From positions 31,168 to 95,167 of the forward strand of contig JACRMS010000036.1 of NCBI GenBank assembly GCA_016214845.1: a stretch of 64,000 nt of DNA, read 5' to 3'. The stretch comes from Nitrospirota bacterium (GTDB lineage Bacteria > Nitrospirota > Thermodesulfovibrionia > UBA6902). The notes below the pieces were generated by a model. The model had not been told where the DNA came from, made no database searches, and saw only the letters and a list, made by a program, of their open reading frames with translations. The number at the start of each line of letters is the position of its first letter. The stretch's first letter is position 1. Shown here in pieces: positions 41,859 to 49,455 of the stretch. A program made the translations under genes and the position numbers.

Positions 41859-41926
41859 AATTGGGAACACCCAATTAGTTTCAAAAAAAACTTAACTGAT
41901 TTCCCATCTATACATTGATTAGAATT

Positions 41927-41991
41927 AGGGACACATCCCGTATTTTCATTATCAACCAACTTTTTAATTGAGAAATACGGGATGTGTCCCT
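41927..41991. repeat. Perfect inverted repeat, 19-bp arms
   Basis: AGGGACACATCCCGTATTT (41927-41945) and its exact complement (41973-41991) flank a 27-nt loop. It abuts the broken transposase remnant (41992-42044). A smaller hairpin (ATTGGG-AACA-CCCAAT) lies near 41859-41876. Elements with GGGAC...GTCCC ends are typical of REP sequences. Confidence 0.8.
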
Positions 41992-42159
41992 GGTTACCCT
42001 CTTCCGCTTCTTCTCCTGATACGTCTTGTAGCTCCTGTACTTCATAACTTCCCTCCTTTTGAATTTTTTTCGTGACAAACAACAACGGGGAAGTTTATAA
42101 TTATTCACTTAGCAATTTCCGGGTCCTTTATACTTTTCCTGCTGCGTAGTATAGATATC
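41992..42159 (-). mobile_element. IS110/IS1111-like left-end remnant L1 with broken transposase start
   Basis: On the minus strand AAAGGAGGGAAGTT leads to ATG 42044 and MKYRSYKTYQEKKRKRV, after which the frame is joined to the unrelated inverted repeat at 41991. The 115 bp between this ATG and GATATC (42154-42159) are conserved in L2 (44622-44737) and L3 (63865-63981). The copy ends exactly at a GTTGGGC integron-type core. Confidence 0.6.
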
Positions 42160-42166
42160 GTTGGGC
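42160..42166 (+). other. Integron-type core site (R') GTTGGGC
   Basis: Matches GTTRRRY. It marks the 5' boundary of the cassette carrying 42210-42818 and is preceded directly by IS end L1. Confidence 0.55.
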
Positions 42167-42209
42167 GTACATAATTAAAACTTCATGAGTCTGCGAGCGT
42201 GGCGATAGT

Positions 42210-42818
42210 ATGAATATGAATATTATAGGCTTAGTACTTGGATGGATTGCAGCTCCAATTCTCTTATTGATATTTCTATATATCGCTAGGAATGGAGCAG
42301 AATATGACATGCATAAAAGAAAATATGCAGCTATATCTAATAACAATCTAAGAGTTATATCTTCGGGAGGTACGTTCCTTATCAAGTTTATAATTCCTAC
42401 TCTATTGATAGGCGCAAGCCTTTTCTTTCTTGCGATAATTATTCCGGTCTATCTTAAAAGTAAAATTATGGGCATGGTACTAATTATTCCATTGTTAATA
42501 ATTTATTTATTAAAACCCTTCAAGCTTGCCGCAATTAAGCGAGTTGCGATAGATGATAAAAGTATATTCATATCGAACTATATAAAGACGATATCTATCC
42601 CTATCACAGAGATTGACAATGTAAAACAGGTTTATATTTATATGCATTGGAGACAGGACAATCGATATATAGTTCTCCGACTTCTTAGTGATACTGCGAT
42701 GGGGAGAGAAATTATATTTAAGCCATTACTTCAGGAATTTATTTTTAATGAGGACGTACACCCGTTGATCGCAGAATTAATAAGCTTGCGAGACGATATA
42801 AGAAACAACGCTCAATAA
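42210..42818 (+). CDS. Membrane protein with possible bacterial PH-like domain (cassette gene)
   Basis: A 202-residue protein with three hydrophobic spans (IIGLVLGWIAAPILLLIFLYI; FLIKFIIPTLLIGASLFFLAI; MGMVLIIPLLIIYLL) and a C-terminal part (IKRVAIDDKSIFISNYIKTISIPITEIDNVKQVYIY) that resembles small PH-like domains. I recognise no named family. Codon use is AT-rich compared with the neighbouring core genes, and the gene lies between a GTTGGGC core (42160) and an attC-like stem-loop that begins inside its last codons, as in integron cassettes. Confidence 0.7.
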   Translation: MNMNIIGLVLGWIAAPILLLIFLYIARNGAEYDMHKRKYAAISNNNLRVISSGGTFLIKFIIPTLLIGASLFFLAIIIPVYLKSKIMGMVLIIPLLIIYLLKPFKLAAIKRVAIDDKSIFISNYIKTISIPITEIDNVKQVYIYMHWRQDNRYIVLRLLSDTAMGREIIFKPLLQEFIFNEDVHPLIAELISLRDDIRNNAQ

Positions 42819-42942
42819 CGCGCTGCAGTGAAATCGAACCACACGGCGCTTTTTGGGCAGGTAATATTTTGAGATTTGCAAATTAGTTTTATTGCTCGGT
42901 GAAGTCATTCAGTGGTTCGATTCACTGAGCTTAGCGTTGAAG
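42810..42942 (+). other. Integron attC-like recombination site
   Basis: The site begins GCTCAATAACGCGCTGCAG at the stop codon of 42210-42818 and ends CTTAGCGTTGAAG. The arms 42822-42842 and 42912-42930 pair (GTGAAATCGAACCAC against GTGGTTCGATTCAC) with one extra A on the left, the kind of extrahelical base that orients folded attC sites. The inner 70 nt are the variable loop. Total length about 130 bp is within the attC range. Confidence 0.7.
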
Positions 42943-43096
42943 CTGTAGAAAAAGGCCTCTCTGAAAAATTGCGAGAGGTTGAGCAAAAAAACGGATGCTC
43001 AGAATGCGCTGTATTGAATGATCTCGATCGAGGCAAGGGTTTATGATTCCCAAAATCAAATTGATTTTTCGAACTGGAGACTTATTCTACAAGCTC
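42943..43096 (+). other. Gene-free stretch between attC-like site and next core
   Basis: I see no ORF of note in these 154 bp, which could be an empty or decayed cassette. The end (GGAGACTTATTCTACAAGC, 43075-43094) resembles CAGACCTTATTCTACAGGC at 46270-46288, just after IS end R2. Confidence 0.4.
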
Positions 43097-43103
43097 GTTA
43101 GGC
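43097..43103 (+). other. Integron-type core site (R') GTTAGGC
   Basis: This GTTRRRY core starts the cassette of 43148-43729. It is the exact complement of GCCTAAC at 43773-43779 behind the same gene. Confidence 0.65.
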
Positions 43104-43147
43104 ATATAAATCATGAAACATCTTTCTGTTAGGTTTATGAGGTAATA

Positions 43148-43729
43148 ATGGTACCACGGTCAATTCGCCGAGATATGAACACGCTGGAAATGTCTATTTC
43201 TTCGGAAGTGTTCTTATGCCGATTGTTCGGTCATTCTATGTGGAACATACATGGTATCAGAAGTCAAAAAACATGGAAAAAGATACAAAAGAGAATTTAT
43301 GATATTCTTAAAAAAGCGATTGAACTAAATGTTAATAGTGATATTTTTCATAAGTCACGCTTAGATAGCTATCTTGGGCAATTTGAGAGAGCTTGTGATT
43401 CAAAAGAAAACACTGACATTGATATAATTTTCTCGCTGACAGCGATTATACTTGAATTGCTCGGGGGTGTACCGGATTACACGAGCAGAAAAGCCTTAAA
43501 CAGACATTCGGATTATTTACTTTCTGGCCTGCGGAGTATCCAGTATTATCAGACACCCTATCAAAAAATGAGAACAATTATCGAAGCGGCGCACTTTAAG
43601 CCATATTGCGATTATCACAAAAGTGATGATTTGTATGATGTATATGTTTCGGAATATAACGGAAATTCTATAGGATTTCTAAACTGGTATCGAAAGAAGT
43701 ATCCGAATGTATATTCTGAATTATTTTAG
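43148..43729 (+). CDS. Hypothetical protein (cassette gene)
   Basis: A 193-residue soluble, helical, AT-rich-coded protein without recognisable domain: SSEVFLCRLFGHSMWNIHG, ILLELLGGVPDYTSRKALNRHSDYLL, QTPYQKMRTIIEAAHF. An alternative start is the Met at 43175. The gene is bracketed by complementary cores GTTAGGC (43097) and GCCTAAC (43773), which define a single-gene integron cassette. Function unknown. Confidence 0.65.
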   Translation: MVPRSIRRDMNTLEMSISSEVFLCRLFGHSMWNIHGIRSQKTWKKIQKRIYDILKKAIELNVNSDIFHKSRLDSYLGQFERACDSKENTDIDIIFSLTAIILELLGGVPDYTSRKALNRHSDYLLSGLRSIQYYQTPYQKMRTIIEAAHFKPYCDYHKSDDLYDVYVSEYNGNSIGFLNWYRKKYPNVYSELF

Positions 43730-43772
43730 CTGAGTAATTACTATTTTGATCTATGTAGCTATCTTTAAAAAT

Positions 43773-43864
43773 GCCTAACACTTATAAGGCCTCCAGTTGT
43801 CAAGGGGCAAAAATCACCCGTCATGTGAGCGATACAAAAAACATACTCTGACTTAATTTCAAAT
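43773..43864 (+). mobile_element. attC first half (GCCTAAC) followed by IS right-end block R1
   Basis: GCCTAAC (43773-43779) is the R'' core of the 43148 cassette. It is followed by ACTTATAAGGCCTCC and a block ending CTCTGACTTAATTTCAAAT (43864). The block recurs at 46149-46260 and, inverted, at 61791-61906. The matching R' appears only at 44738, after the L2 block, so the attC is split by an insertion of about 960 bp. Confidence 0.65.
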
Positions 43865-43889
43865 AACTTACCAAACAACTCGACATACA

Positions 43890-44510
43890 ATGACAACTCA
43901 GGAAAGCACGAAAATATTTCGCCATATCATTCCGAACTATGATGAAATCACTTTATTCGCGATGGGGTTTACATGTGGTCTATTGCTGATCGCAGGTATT
44001 TTTTCCGCCAATTGGCAAATATCCAAACCTCTCTCAAGGGATGATCTTAACTTCTTTGTTTTGGCTGCCCTCTTCCTGACTGGCCTTGTATTTTCCATTT
44101 ACCATGCATTTACTGTCCGTCCCAAGAAATCTTTTGAGAAGCTGCTCATGCTATTTTTTGCAGTAATTCTCAATGCGGCCAGTGGAATCATGGCTGGAAC
44201 ATATTTTCTTAAAGACGCTCAAGGCTGGCTCGTTATTTTCCCCATTATAAACATAATAGATGGCGCGCTTCTGCTTATCATGTTAAGAGCACGCATCATT
44301 AATGAGGATAATATAGACGACGAGAATGCAGCACGCAGGCAAGTTGCCTTCACCGGGGCTTTGATTATTATTCTCTTTACTGTTTGCCAATTCATATTTG
44401 ACCTTTTATGGATGCAGACGCTTTCTATTTGCGTTGTATACTCCAGCAATCTGAATCGAGGGGTACAGACATTAATTGCGCGACTGCTGTCAAGATATCG
44501 ATTCGCGTAA
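43890..44510 (+). CDS. Integral membrane protein lying between two IS ends
   Basis: This 206-residue protein has six predicted membrane spans (LFAMGFTCGLLLIAGIF, FFVLAALFLTGLVFSIYHAF, LLMLFFAVILNAASGIMAG, WLVIFPIINIIDGALLLIML, AFTGALIIILFTVCQFIF, LWMQTLSICVVYSS) and no domain I recognise. It occupies the place where the transposase should be between right-end block R1 (ending 43864) and left-end block L2 (from 44521) and points the opposite way to the transposase remnant. It may be a passenger gene or the product of a deletion-replacement. No clear ribosome site is visible. Confidence 0.6.
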   Translation: MTTQESTKIFRHIIPNYDEITLFAMGFTCGLLLIAGIFSANWQISKPLSRDDLNFFVLAALFLTGLVFSIYHAFTVRPKKSFEKLLMLFFAVILNAASGIMAGTYFLKDAQGWLVIFPIINIIDGALLLIMLRARIINEDNIDDENAARRQVAFTGALIIILFTVCQFIFDLLWMQTLSICVVYSSNLNRGVQTLIARLLSRYRFA

Positions 44511-44520
44511 TAAGGGATCT

Positions 44521-44737
44521 TTACCCTGTCTGATGCTTCTCCTTCGCCGGATCAATTCCCACGATTCTCTTCCCTGAAATCTGTTGCTTCCGCTCTTGAT
44601 ACTTCTGATACGCTTTCTTTTCATGCTTCCCTCCTTTTGAATTATTTTCGTGACAAACAACCACGGGGAAGCTTATAATTATTCACTTAGCGATTTCCGG
44701 GTTCTTTTTACTTTTCCTGCTGCGTAGTATAGATATC
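44521..44737 (-). mobile_element. IS110/IS1111-like left end L2 with transposase N-terminal pseudogene
   Basis: On the minus strand a shifted frame after the ATG at 44624 reads AYQKYQERKQQISGKRIVGI, then DPAKEKHQTG and a TAA (44523-44521). GIDxxKxxH is the start of the IS110-family catalytic (DEDD) domain. A frame slip near the first codons and the early stop make it a pseudogene. The 113 bp between ATG and GATATC are conserved with L1 and L3. Confidence 0.65.
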
Positions 44738-44744
44738 GTTAGGC
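44738..44744 (+). other. Integron-type core site (R') GTTAGGC
   Basis: Directly follows GATATC of the L2 block. It is the exact complement of GCCTAAC at 46142-46148, the core behind the gene 44771-46138, so it marks the start of that cassette and the end of the split attC before it. Confidence 0.65.
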
Positions 44745-44770
44745 TTGATACAAACTGAGGAACTGTGATA

Positions 44771-46138
44771 ATGAGGAAACATTTTAGGATTATTCAAAAA
44801 CTATCATTGATAGTAATACTTATTGCTACATTCAGTGCATGCAGTAGTGGTGGAGGTGGTGGCACTAATGATGGGAACAATATTCAAGACAGCTCTTCTT
44901 CACTCCATTGGGCAAAATCATATGGAGGATATGAATATGATTATCCTTCTTCAATACAACAGACAAATGATAGTGGATTTATAGTTGCAGGCGCAACTCG
45001 ATCTTTCGGCGTCGGGTATGATGATATGTGGATATTGAAATTAAGTTCTTATGGTGAGATTGAATGGCAGAAATCATATGGGGGTTTTTATATTGATGTG
45101 GCTAATTCAATAAGACAAACAATCGATGGCGGATATATCGTTGCTGGATATACATACTCTTTTGGAAGTGATTTCTGGATACTCAAACTGAACTTTGATG
45201 GATCAATTGCATGGCAGAAAGTTTATGATGGCTGTCTTGGTAGCGAGGCAATCTCTATTTTACAAACTTCAGATGGGAACTATATTGTAGGAGGCAGGAC
45301 GTGTCTATCTTCTACAACAGATATTTGGTTGTTGAAGCTTGATTCAAGTGGTTCAATCATATGGCAGAAATCTTACGGAGGGGAAGAAAATGATTCTGTT
45401 AGTTCGATAATACAAACTATTGATGGAGGATTTATCATATCTGGAAACAGTGAGTCATTTAGTTATGGTAGTGGGCCCTGGTTGCTTAAACTTGATTCAA
45501 GGGGGGATATTGAATGGCAAAAGTCTTATAGAGAATTAGGAATTAATTCTTATGCAGAGGTAGTTGCACAAACGAGTGATGGTGGCTACACACTTTCGGG
45601 TGAGACAGTTCTTAGAGGCGGCGACCTTCTTGTCATGAAACTTGATTTAAATGGGGACATATTATGGCAGAAGTCATACGGAGGAGATTATTTAGATGGT
45701 GGTTCATCTGTGTCAGAGACAAATAGTGGTGATTACATTGTATCAGGGATAACATATTCTTTCAGTGAAGGTAGTTCTGACATTTGGTTGCTGAAATTAA
45801 ACTCAAGTGGTGACATCATTTGGCAAAAGACATATGGCGGAACCGAGAGGGATGTGGCTACTTCGATGCAGTATACACAAGATGGCGAGCTCGTGATTGC
45901 TGGATATACTTGGTCTTATGGCGTTGATCAGAGAGATTATTGGATATTACGCCTTGATTATGAGGGTATGATTTCAGACTCTAATGCTGGGCGAAATTCA
46001 TCCGCAACAGCACAGAATACTTCGCTGGTGGCAAGTGATACCACTATTGTACCAACTGACTCAGCAGCATCTATCACTGATACTACGGTGATTGGTATAA
46101 ATACTAACGCTACTATTCGGACACAGGTTGCAGACTGA
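44771..46138 (+). CDS. Lipoprotein with beta-propeller-type repeats (cassette gene)
   Basis: I start this 455-residue protein at ATG 44771, 9 nt after GAGGA; an in-frame GTG lies 6 nt upstream. A lipoprotein signal (TFSACSSGGGGG) is followed by seven repeats of about 50 residues with the pattern WQKSYGG...DS..SI.QT.DGGYIV.G.T.SFG..D.WLLKLDSSGDI, ending near residue 400, and a Ser/Thr-rich tail. Such repeats probably form a beta-propeller on the cell surface. It is bounded by complementary cores (44738 and 46142). The gene at 62678-63805 is a second GGGGG-lipoprotein with repeats in the other cassette array, though its repeat differs. Confidence 0.78.
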   Translation: MRKHFRIIQKLSLIVILIATFSACSSGGGGGTNDGNNIQDSSSSLHWAKSYGGYEYDYPSSIQQTNDSGFIVAGATRSFGVGYDDMWILKLSSYGEIEWQKSYGGFYIDVANSIRQTIDGGYIVAGYTYSFGSDFWILKLNFDGSIAWQKVYDGCLGSEAISILQTSDGNYIVGGRTCLSSTTDIWLLKLDSSGSIIWQKSYGGEENDSVSSIIQTIDGGFIISGNSESFSYGSGPWLLKLDSRGDIEWQKSYRELGINSYAEVVAQTSDGGYTLSGETVLRGGDLLVMKLDLNGDILWQKSYGGDYLDGGSSVSETNSGDYIVSGITYSFSEGSSDIWLLKLNSSGDIIWQKTYGGTERDVATSMQYTQDGELVIAGYTWSYGVDQRDYWILRLDYEGMISDSNAGRNSSATAQNTSLVASDTTIVPTDSAASITDTTVIGINTNATIRTQVAD

Positions 46139-46141
46139 ATA

Positions 46142-46260
46142 GCCTAACACTTATACCTTTAGACGATTAGAAGTCAAGGGGCAAAGATCACCCGTCACGG
46201 ATTTTGAAAAAATCCGTCATGCGAGCGATACAAAAAACATACTCTGACTTAATTTCAAAT
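46142..46260 (+). mobile_element. attC first half (GCCTAAC) followed by IS right-end block R2
   Basis: GCCTAAC (46142-46148) is followed by ACTTATA, a variable middle, GTCAAGGGGCAAA and the conserved block to TTTCAAAT (46260). Compared with R1 it carries an extra small hairpin (GGATTTTGAAAAAATCC, 46198-46214). No L block or R' core follows; core genes begin at 46459. Confidence 0.6.
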
Positions 46261-46458
46261 CAGCGGCATCCAGACCTTATTCTACAGGCATGATTCCGGT
46301 CTCTCCGGGACCATGCCTGTCTGCGTCAAACATATATGGACCAACTTATAGTAGTGTCGGAATAGGGGCAGACTTGCTTATTGATATTCTAAAAAAAAGA
46401 TGCATTGATAAAGTGACGCATGGCGGGGAACCGGGGATGGAATTTGAAAGGCGGAAGC
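46261..46458. other. Gene-free junction between cassette region and core genes
   Basis: Apart from a CAGGCATG...CATGCCTG inverted repeat (about 46284-46318) I find no gene or known site here. A 72-codon plus-strand frame from 46290 overlaps the HD-GYP-like gene tail to tail and is not convincing. Confidence 0.4.
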
Positions 46459-47670
46459 TCAGCTCTTATTCCACAAGTCGCAATATCCCCATAGCTGGTA
46501 TGGATTAATATTTATTTTAAGCTGTTCTTTCAGGATAACATCTTTGATAGCGTATTCCTCTTTGCTGCAATCCCTTTTTACCGGACTTAGAAACATGTTG
46601 CCGTTTGCCTTCACGACGCTGTGAACAACCGGAAGGTGGGCCTTTTCACCCCTGTGCGTGACTACGCCGATCTCGCCATTTGCAAGCCTGACAATAGTCC
46701 CCGGAGGATAAATTCCCACTAATTTAATACACATGTTTACTATGTCGGCTGCCGTGCGCTTCCCTGCGTTCAGGTAGAGCTCCCGCATCGCTTCCTGGGG
46801 CGTTAAAGAAGAACGATACGCCCGGTTTGAAACCGCTGCGCAATAATGGTCGCCAACCGCAATGATCCGCGCGGGTTCAGGGATGGCATTGCCGCTAAGC
46901 CCTGACGGGTATCCGCCGCCATCTATTGCTTCATGGTGATGTAATACGCCGTCTATCCAGGCCTGTTCCGTCACACCTGTTAAACATAATGTCTCCACCC
47001 CGTGTTCCGGATGGTCCTGTATTGCCTGTCTCTGTTCATCGGTGAGCGGGTCTTTTTGAGAAAACAACTTCTCCTGTATATTCAACATGGCAATATTAGA
47101 GGTAATGGCAGCGGCAAGCAGTGCCAGCCGGTCGCTCTCCTGCCATTTGAGGTTTCTTGTGATGAGTTCACAGATGATCGCGACGTGAACTGGGTGCTTA
47201 ATCGTATAGCTGTATTCCATACCCAAAAAAATATTGCCTATGCATGCGTCTTCATCAAGGTCGCAGGCATCCATTATTTTTTTGCACAAGTTTGACACGT
47301 TGTTTAAAAATCCGTCTGTGGCCCCGTCAGTAACGTTTTTAAACAATTGCTCCAAATATATTTTTGCAAGATCAAGCAGCTCAAAAGGCGAGTGCGCCGC
47401 TTTTATAATAGAAGCAGAATCATCTCTATTTTGACCTTCAAGATGAAACAGTCCGCGGTTAATAAGGGTTTCAAGCTGTCTCGCCGACTCAATGATCTGG
47501 CCTTTTCTCAGCAGCAATATCCCGCTTTTGTCAAAGGCATTCCACGGGATAGGCTTGCCAACGGTAATATCTCCATTTTTTACACTAATAAATTCCATAG
47601 AGTCTAGCCTGCCGGCGTAGCCCGATTTATATATCGGCATTTTTGGGTGAAAATTTAAATGCAGGGTCAT
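46459..47670 (-). CDS. HD-GYP-like protein lacking the HD pair
   Basis: A 403-residue protein with a C-terminal half recognisable as HD-GYP: HPVHVAIICELI, QAIQDHPEHGVETL, HHHEAIDGGGYPSGLSGN, IPEPARIIAVGDHY. In active cyclic-di-GMP phosphodiesterases the segment after the first His contains LLHDIGK; here it reads AAAITSNIAMLNI, so the metal-binding His-Asp pair is gone, and the later FDAL aspartate is Cys. The protein may bind but not cleave the nucleotide. The N-terminal 100 residues are a separate domain. A Met at 47598 (MEFISVKNG) is an alternative start. Last of three signalling genes on the minus strand. Confidence 0.82.
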   Translation of the reverse strand: MTLHLNFHPKMPIYKSGYAGRLDSMEFISVKNGDITVGKPIPWNAFDKSGILLLRKGQIIESARQLETLINRGLFHLEGQNRDDSASIIKAAHSPFELLDLAKIYLEQLFKNVTDGATDGFLNNVSNLCKKIMDACDLDEDACIGNIFLGMEYSYTIKHPVHVAIICELITRNLKWQESDRLALLAAAITSNIAMLNIQEKLFSQKDPLTDEQRQAIQDHPEHGVETLCLTGVTEQAWIDGVLHHHEAIDGGGYPSGLSGNAIPEPARIIAVGDHYCAAVSNRAYRSSLTPQEAMRELYLNAGKRTAADIVNMCIKLVGIYPPGTIVRLANGEIGVVTHRGEKAHLPVVHSVVKANGNMFLSPVKRDCSKEEYAIKDVILKEQLKININPYQLWGYCDLWNKS

Positions 47671-47736
47671 GTTGCCTTGCCTTGTAGACTGAAAACTGCG
47701 AGCATTTAATAAAAAGGAAGTGATGTGACAGTTACC

Positions 47737-49383
47737 TTAACCCTGCTCAGGCGCAGGGACAGAATCTTTCCCGATCTCTTTAAGCAGGGTTATCTTTGTC
47801 CCGCCGGGCACGGTTTCAACTTGCAGGTCATTAAGGTACGATTTGATGCGGTTGCAGTCATTGTCCTGCAGGACGAAATCCTTCCGGGGGATTGCAACTT
47901 CGGCGAAGAAGGTATTTTCTTTTAATCTGAATTTCAGGTTGCAGTTTTCAGAGGCAGGCTCACTGGTCCCGATAACATTTGCAAACAGGTCGGACAGCGC
48001 GACCTGCAATTGCCCGACAACATGCGGCGGCATATTGAAACTCTTCCCCATGCTTTCGACAGCCCTCAGCGCTACCAGCACCGACTTCGGTTCAGCGGGG
48101 ATCGTCATGTCGTAGGACGGCGAGGTGTCAACAACTCTCACCTGCTGACGTTTGTCTCCCATGAGCGCGTCTTTGATCTTGACCGATTGCGATTTTTCTA
48201 TTTCCCTGAGATACAGCCCCTTGATGACATCGATCAATATTTTATCGTCAACGGGCTCGGTCTCGCTGAAGGCGGTCTCAACCACTCCGGCATTATGAAG
48301 GAGATTCATTACGTGTTCGAGGTCTTCATGCCCGATGGAGAGCGCTTCAGAAAGGTTTGATGAGCCAGCGTCCGGACCGCTTTCATAGAGATGATCGAGC
48401 ACCCTGAGGGAAGGTTTCCGGAGATCGAATTGCGGTATGTAGGTTTTTAATATTGACGTCCAGTACTTGAATGTTTTCCCCCTTGTGATCTCATTGAAAT
48501 ATACGAGCCAGAGATCATCCGGGGAAAATAAGCTGCCCGCCTGCCGCGCGGCCTGGATGAAATTTTTAATGTAGAAGGGGTTCCCGTCAAACAGGTCAAT
48601 GAAGTCATCCAACTCGGTCCGGACGTTCAACCCGTACGTCTGGCTGAGCGCGGCAAATAACTCCCTGGTGTTGTCATGTCCCAGCCCGGTCAAGTTGAAC
48701 AGTTCGAGGTATTCGCCGAATAACGTGTCTTCAAAGAACATCCTGTCAAGCTCTGATTTGTTGCCTGAGAAAATATGGGGGGTGTAACGGAATTTCACCG
48801 GGACTTCAAAAAGCGTCCAGTAATGCCTGTTGCCGTCAACCGGATTAAGTTCACAGAATTTTCTTATCTTGTGGAAATCGTCTATCATCACTATCACCGG
48901 CAGCCCCGTGCTCAGGTAGCAGCGGGACGGCGCTGAAACGGCAAACGAGAACAGCTTCAGGGGATCGCCGCTGTCTTTGATGCGCGTGTAATCATTAACG
49001 AGATCAACCGCCCACTGCGCGCCCGACTCTTTCGCGAAGCGCGTCAGGTCTTCCAGGGAATAGATGCAGGCGTCTATCATGGCCAGATTTTTTTTCAGGA
49101 AGGCGAGGTTCTGAAGGATGAAGCTGCAGAGATAATCCTTGGAGAAATTCTCTGTTGAAGTAAACGCCGTCTTGAAAGTATAAAAGAAAGGGACTGCTTC
49201 ATTCTGGTCGTTAAAAAGATGGTAGTAGGCCTGCCTTAAAAGCTCGGTCTTGCCGATGCCGTTCCTGCCTGATAGGAAAATGCCTGTGGCATCGCCTGAT
49301 CTCGCCTCCCGGTAAATATTGCGGAGGATTTCAAGTTCATGGTCCCTGCCGAAGAAATTTTTAACTGTAAACTGTGATGGCAT
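47737..49383 (-). CDS. P-loop (AAA/STAND-like) ATPase fused to a degenerate anti-sigma-kinase-like domain
   Basis: This 548-residue protein starts with FFGRDHELEILRNIY and a Walker A (SGRNGIGKTELL, about residue 40), Walker B (LPVIVMIDDFH) and a sensor-like FSGNKSELD, followed by a winged-helix-like region. From about residue 420 it resembles the RsbW/HATPase fold of anti-sigma kinases (IPAEPKSVLVALRAVESMGKSF, VVGQLQVALSDLFANVIG), but the N box lacks the canonical Glu/Asn and no DxGxG is visible, so the fold is probably inactive for ATP. It lies between a GGDEF gene and an HD-GYP-like gene, implying a role in signalling. Confidence 0.7.
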   Translation of the reverse strand: MPSQFTVKNFFGRDHELEILRNIYREARSGDATGIFLSGRNGIGKTELLRQAYYHLFNDQNEAVPFFYTFKTAFTSTENFSKDYLCSFILQNLAFLKKNLAMIDACIYSLEDLTRFAKESGAQWAVDLVNDYTRIKDSGDPLKLFSFAVSAPSRCYLSTGLPVIVMIDDFHKIRKFCELNPVDGNRHYWTLFEVPVKFRYTPHIFSGNKSELDRMFFEDTLFGEYLELFNLTGLGHDNTRELFAALSQTYGLNVRTELDDFIDLFDGNPFYIKNFIQAARQAGSLFSPDDLWLVYFNEITRGKTFKYWTSILKTYIPQFDLRKPSLRVLDHLYESGPDAGSSNLSEALSIGHEDLEHVMNLLHNAGVVETAFSETEPVDDKILIDVIKGLYLREIEKSQSVKIKDALMGDKRQQVRVVDTSPSYDMTIPAEPKSVLVALRAVESMGKSFNMPPHVVGQLQVALSDLFANVIGTSEPASENCNLKFRLKENTFFAEVAIPRKDFVLQDNDCNRIKSYLNDLQVETVPGGTKITLLKEIGKDSVPAPEQG

Positions 49384-49455
49384 AGTTATTTAAAATGCAA
49401 AATTAAAAATATGAAGATCGCAATCTTCCCTGACCTTGAGTTCTATTTTAATTTT

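Noticed and set aside
41855..42108. Minus-strand frames of 76 and 66 codons
   Set aside because: They arise from the IS left end joined to an inverted repeat; only the first 17 codons after ATG 42044 look like transposase.
46290..46508. 72-codon plus-strand frame near the IS right end
   Set aside because: No ribosome site, no recognisable domain and tail overlap with the HD-GYP-like gene; it could be a gene remnant but I cannot support it.
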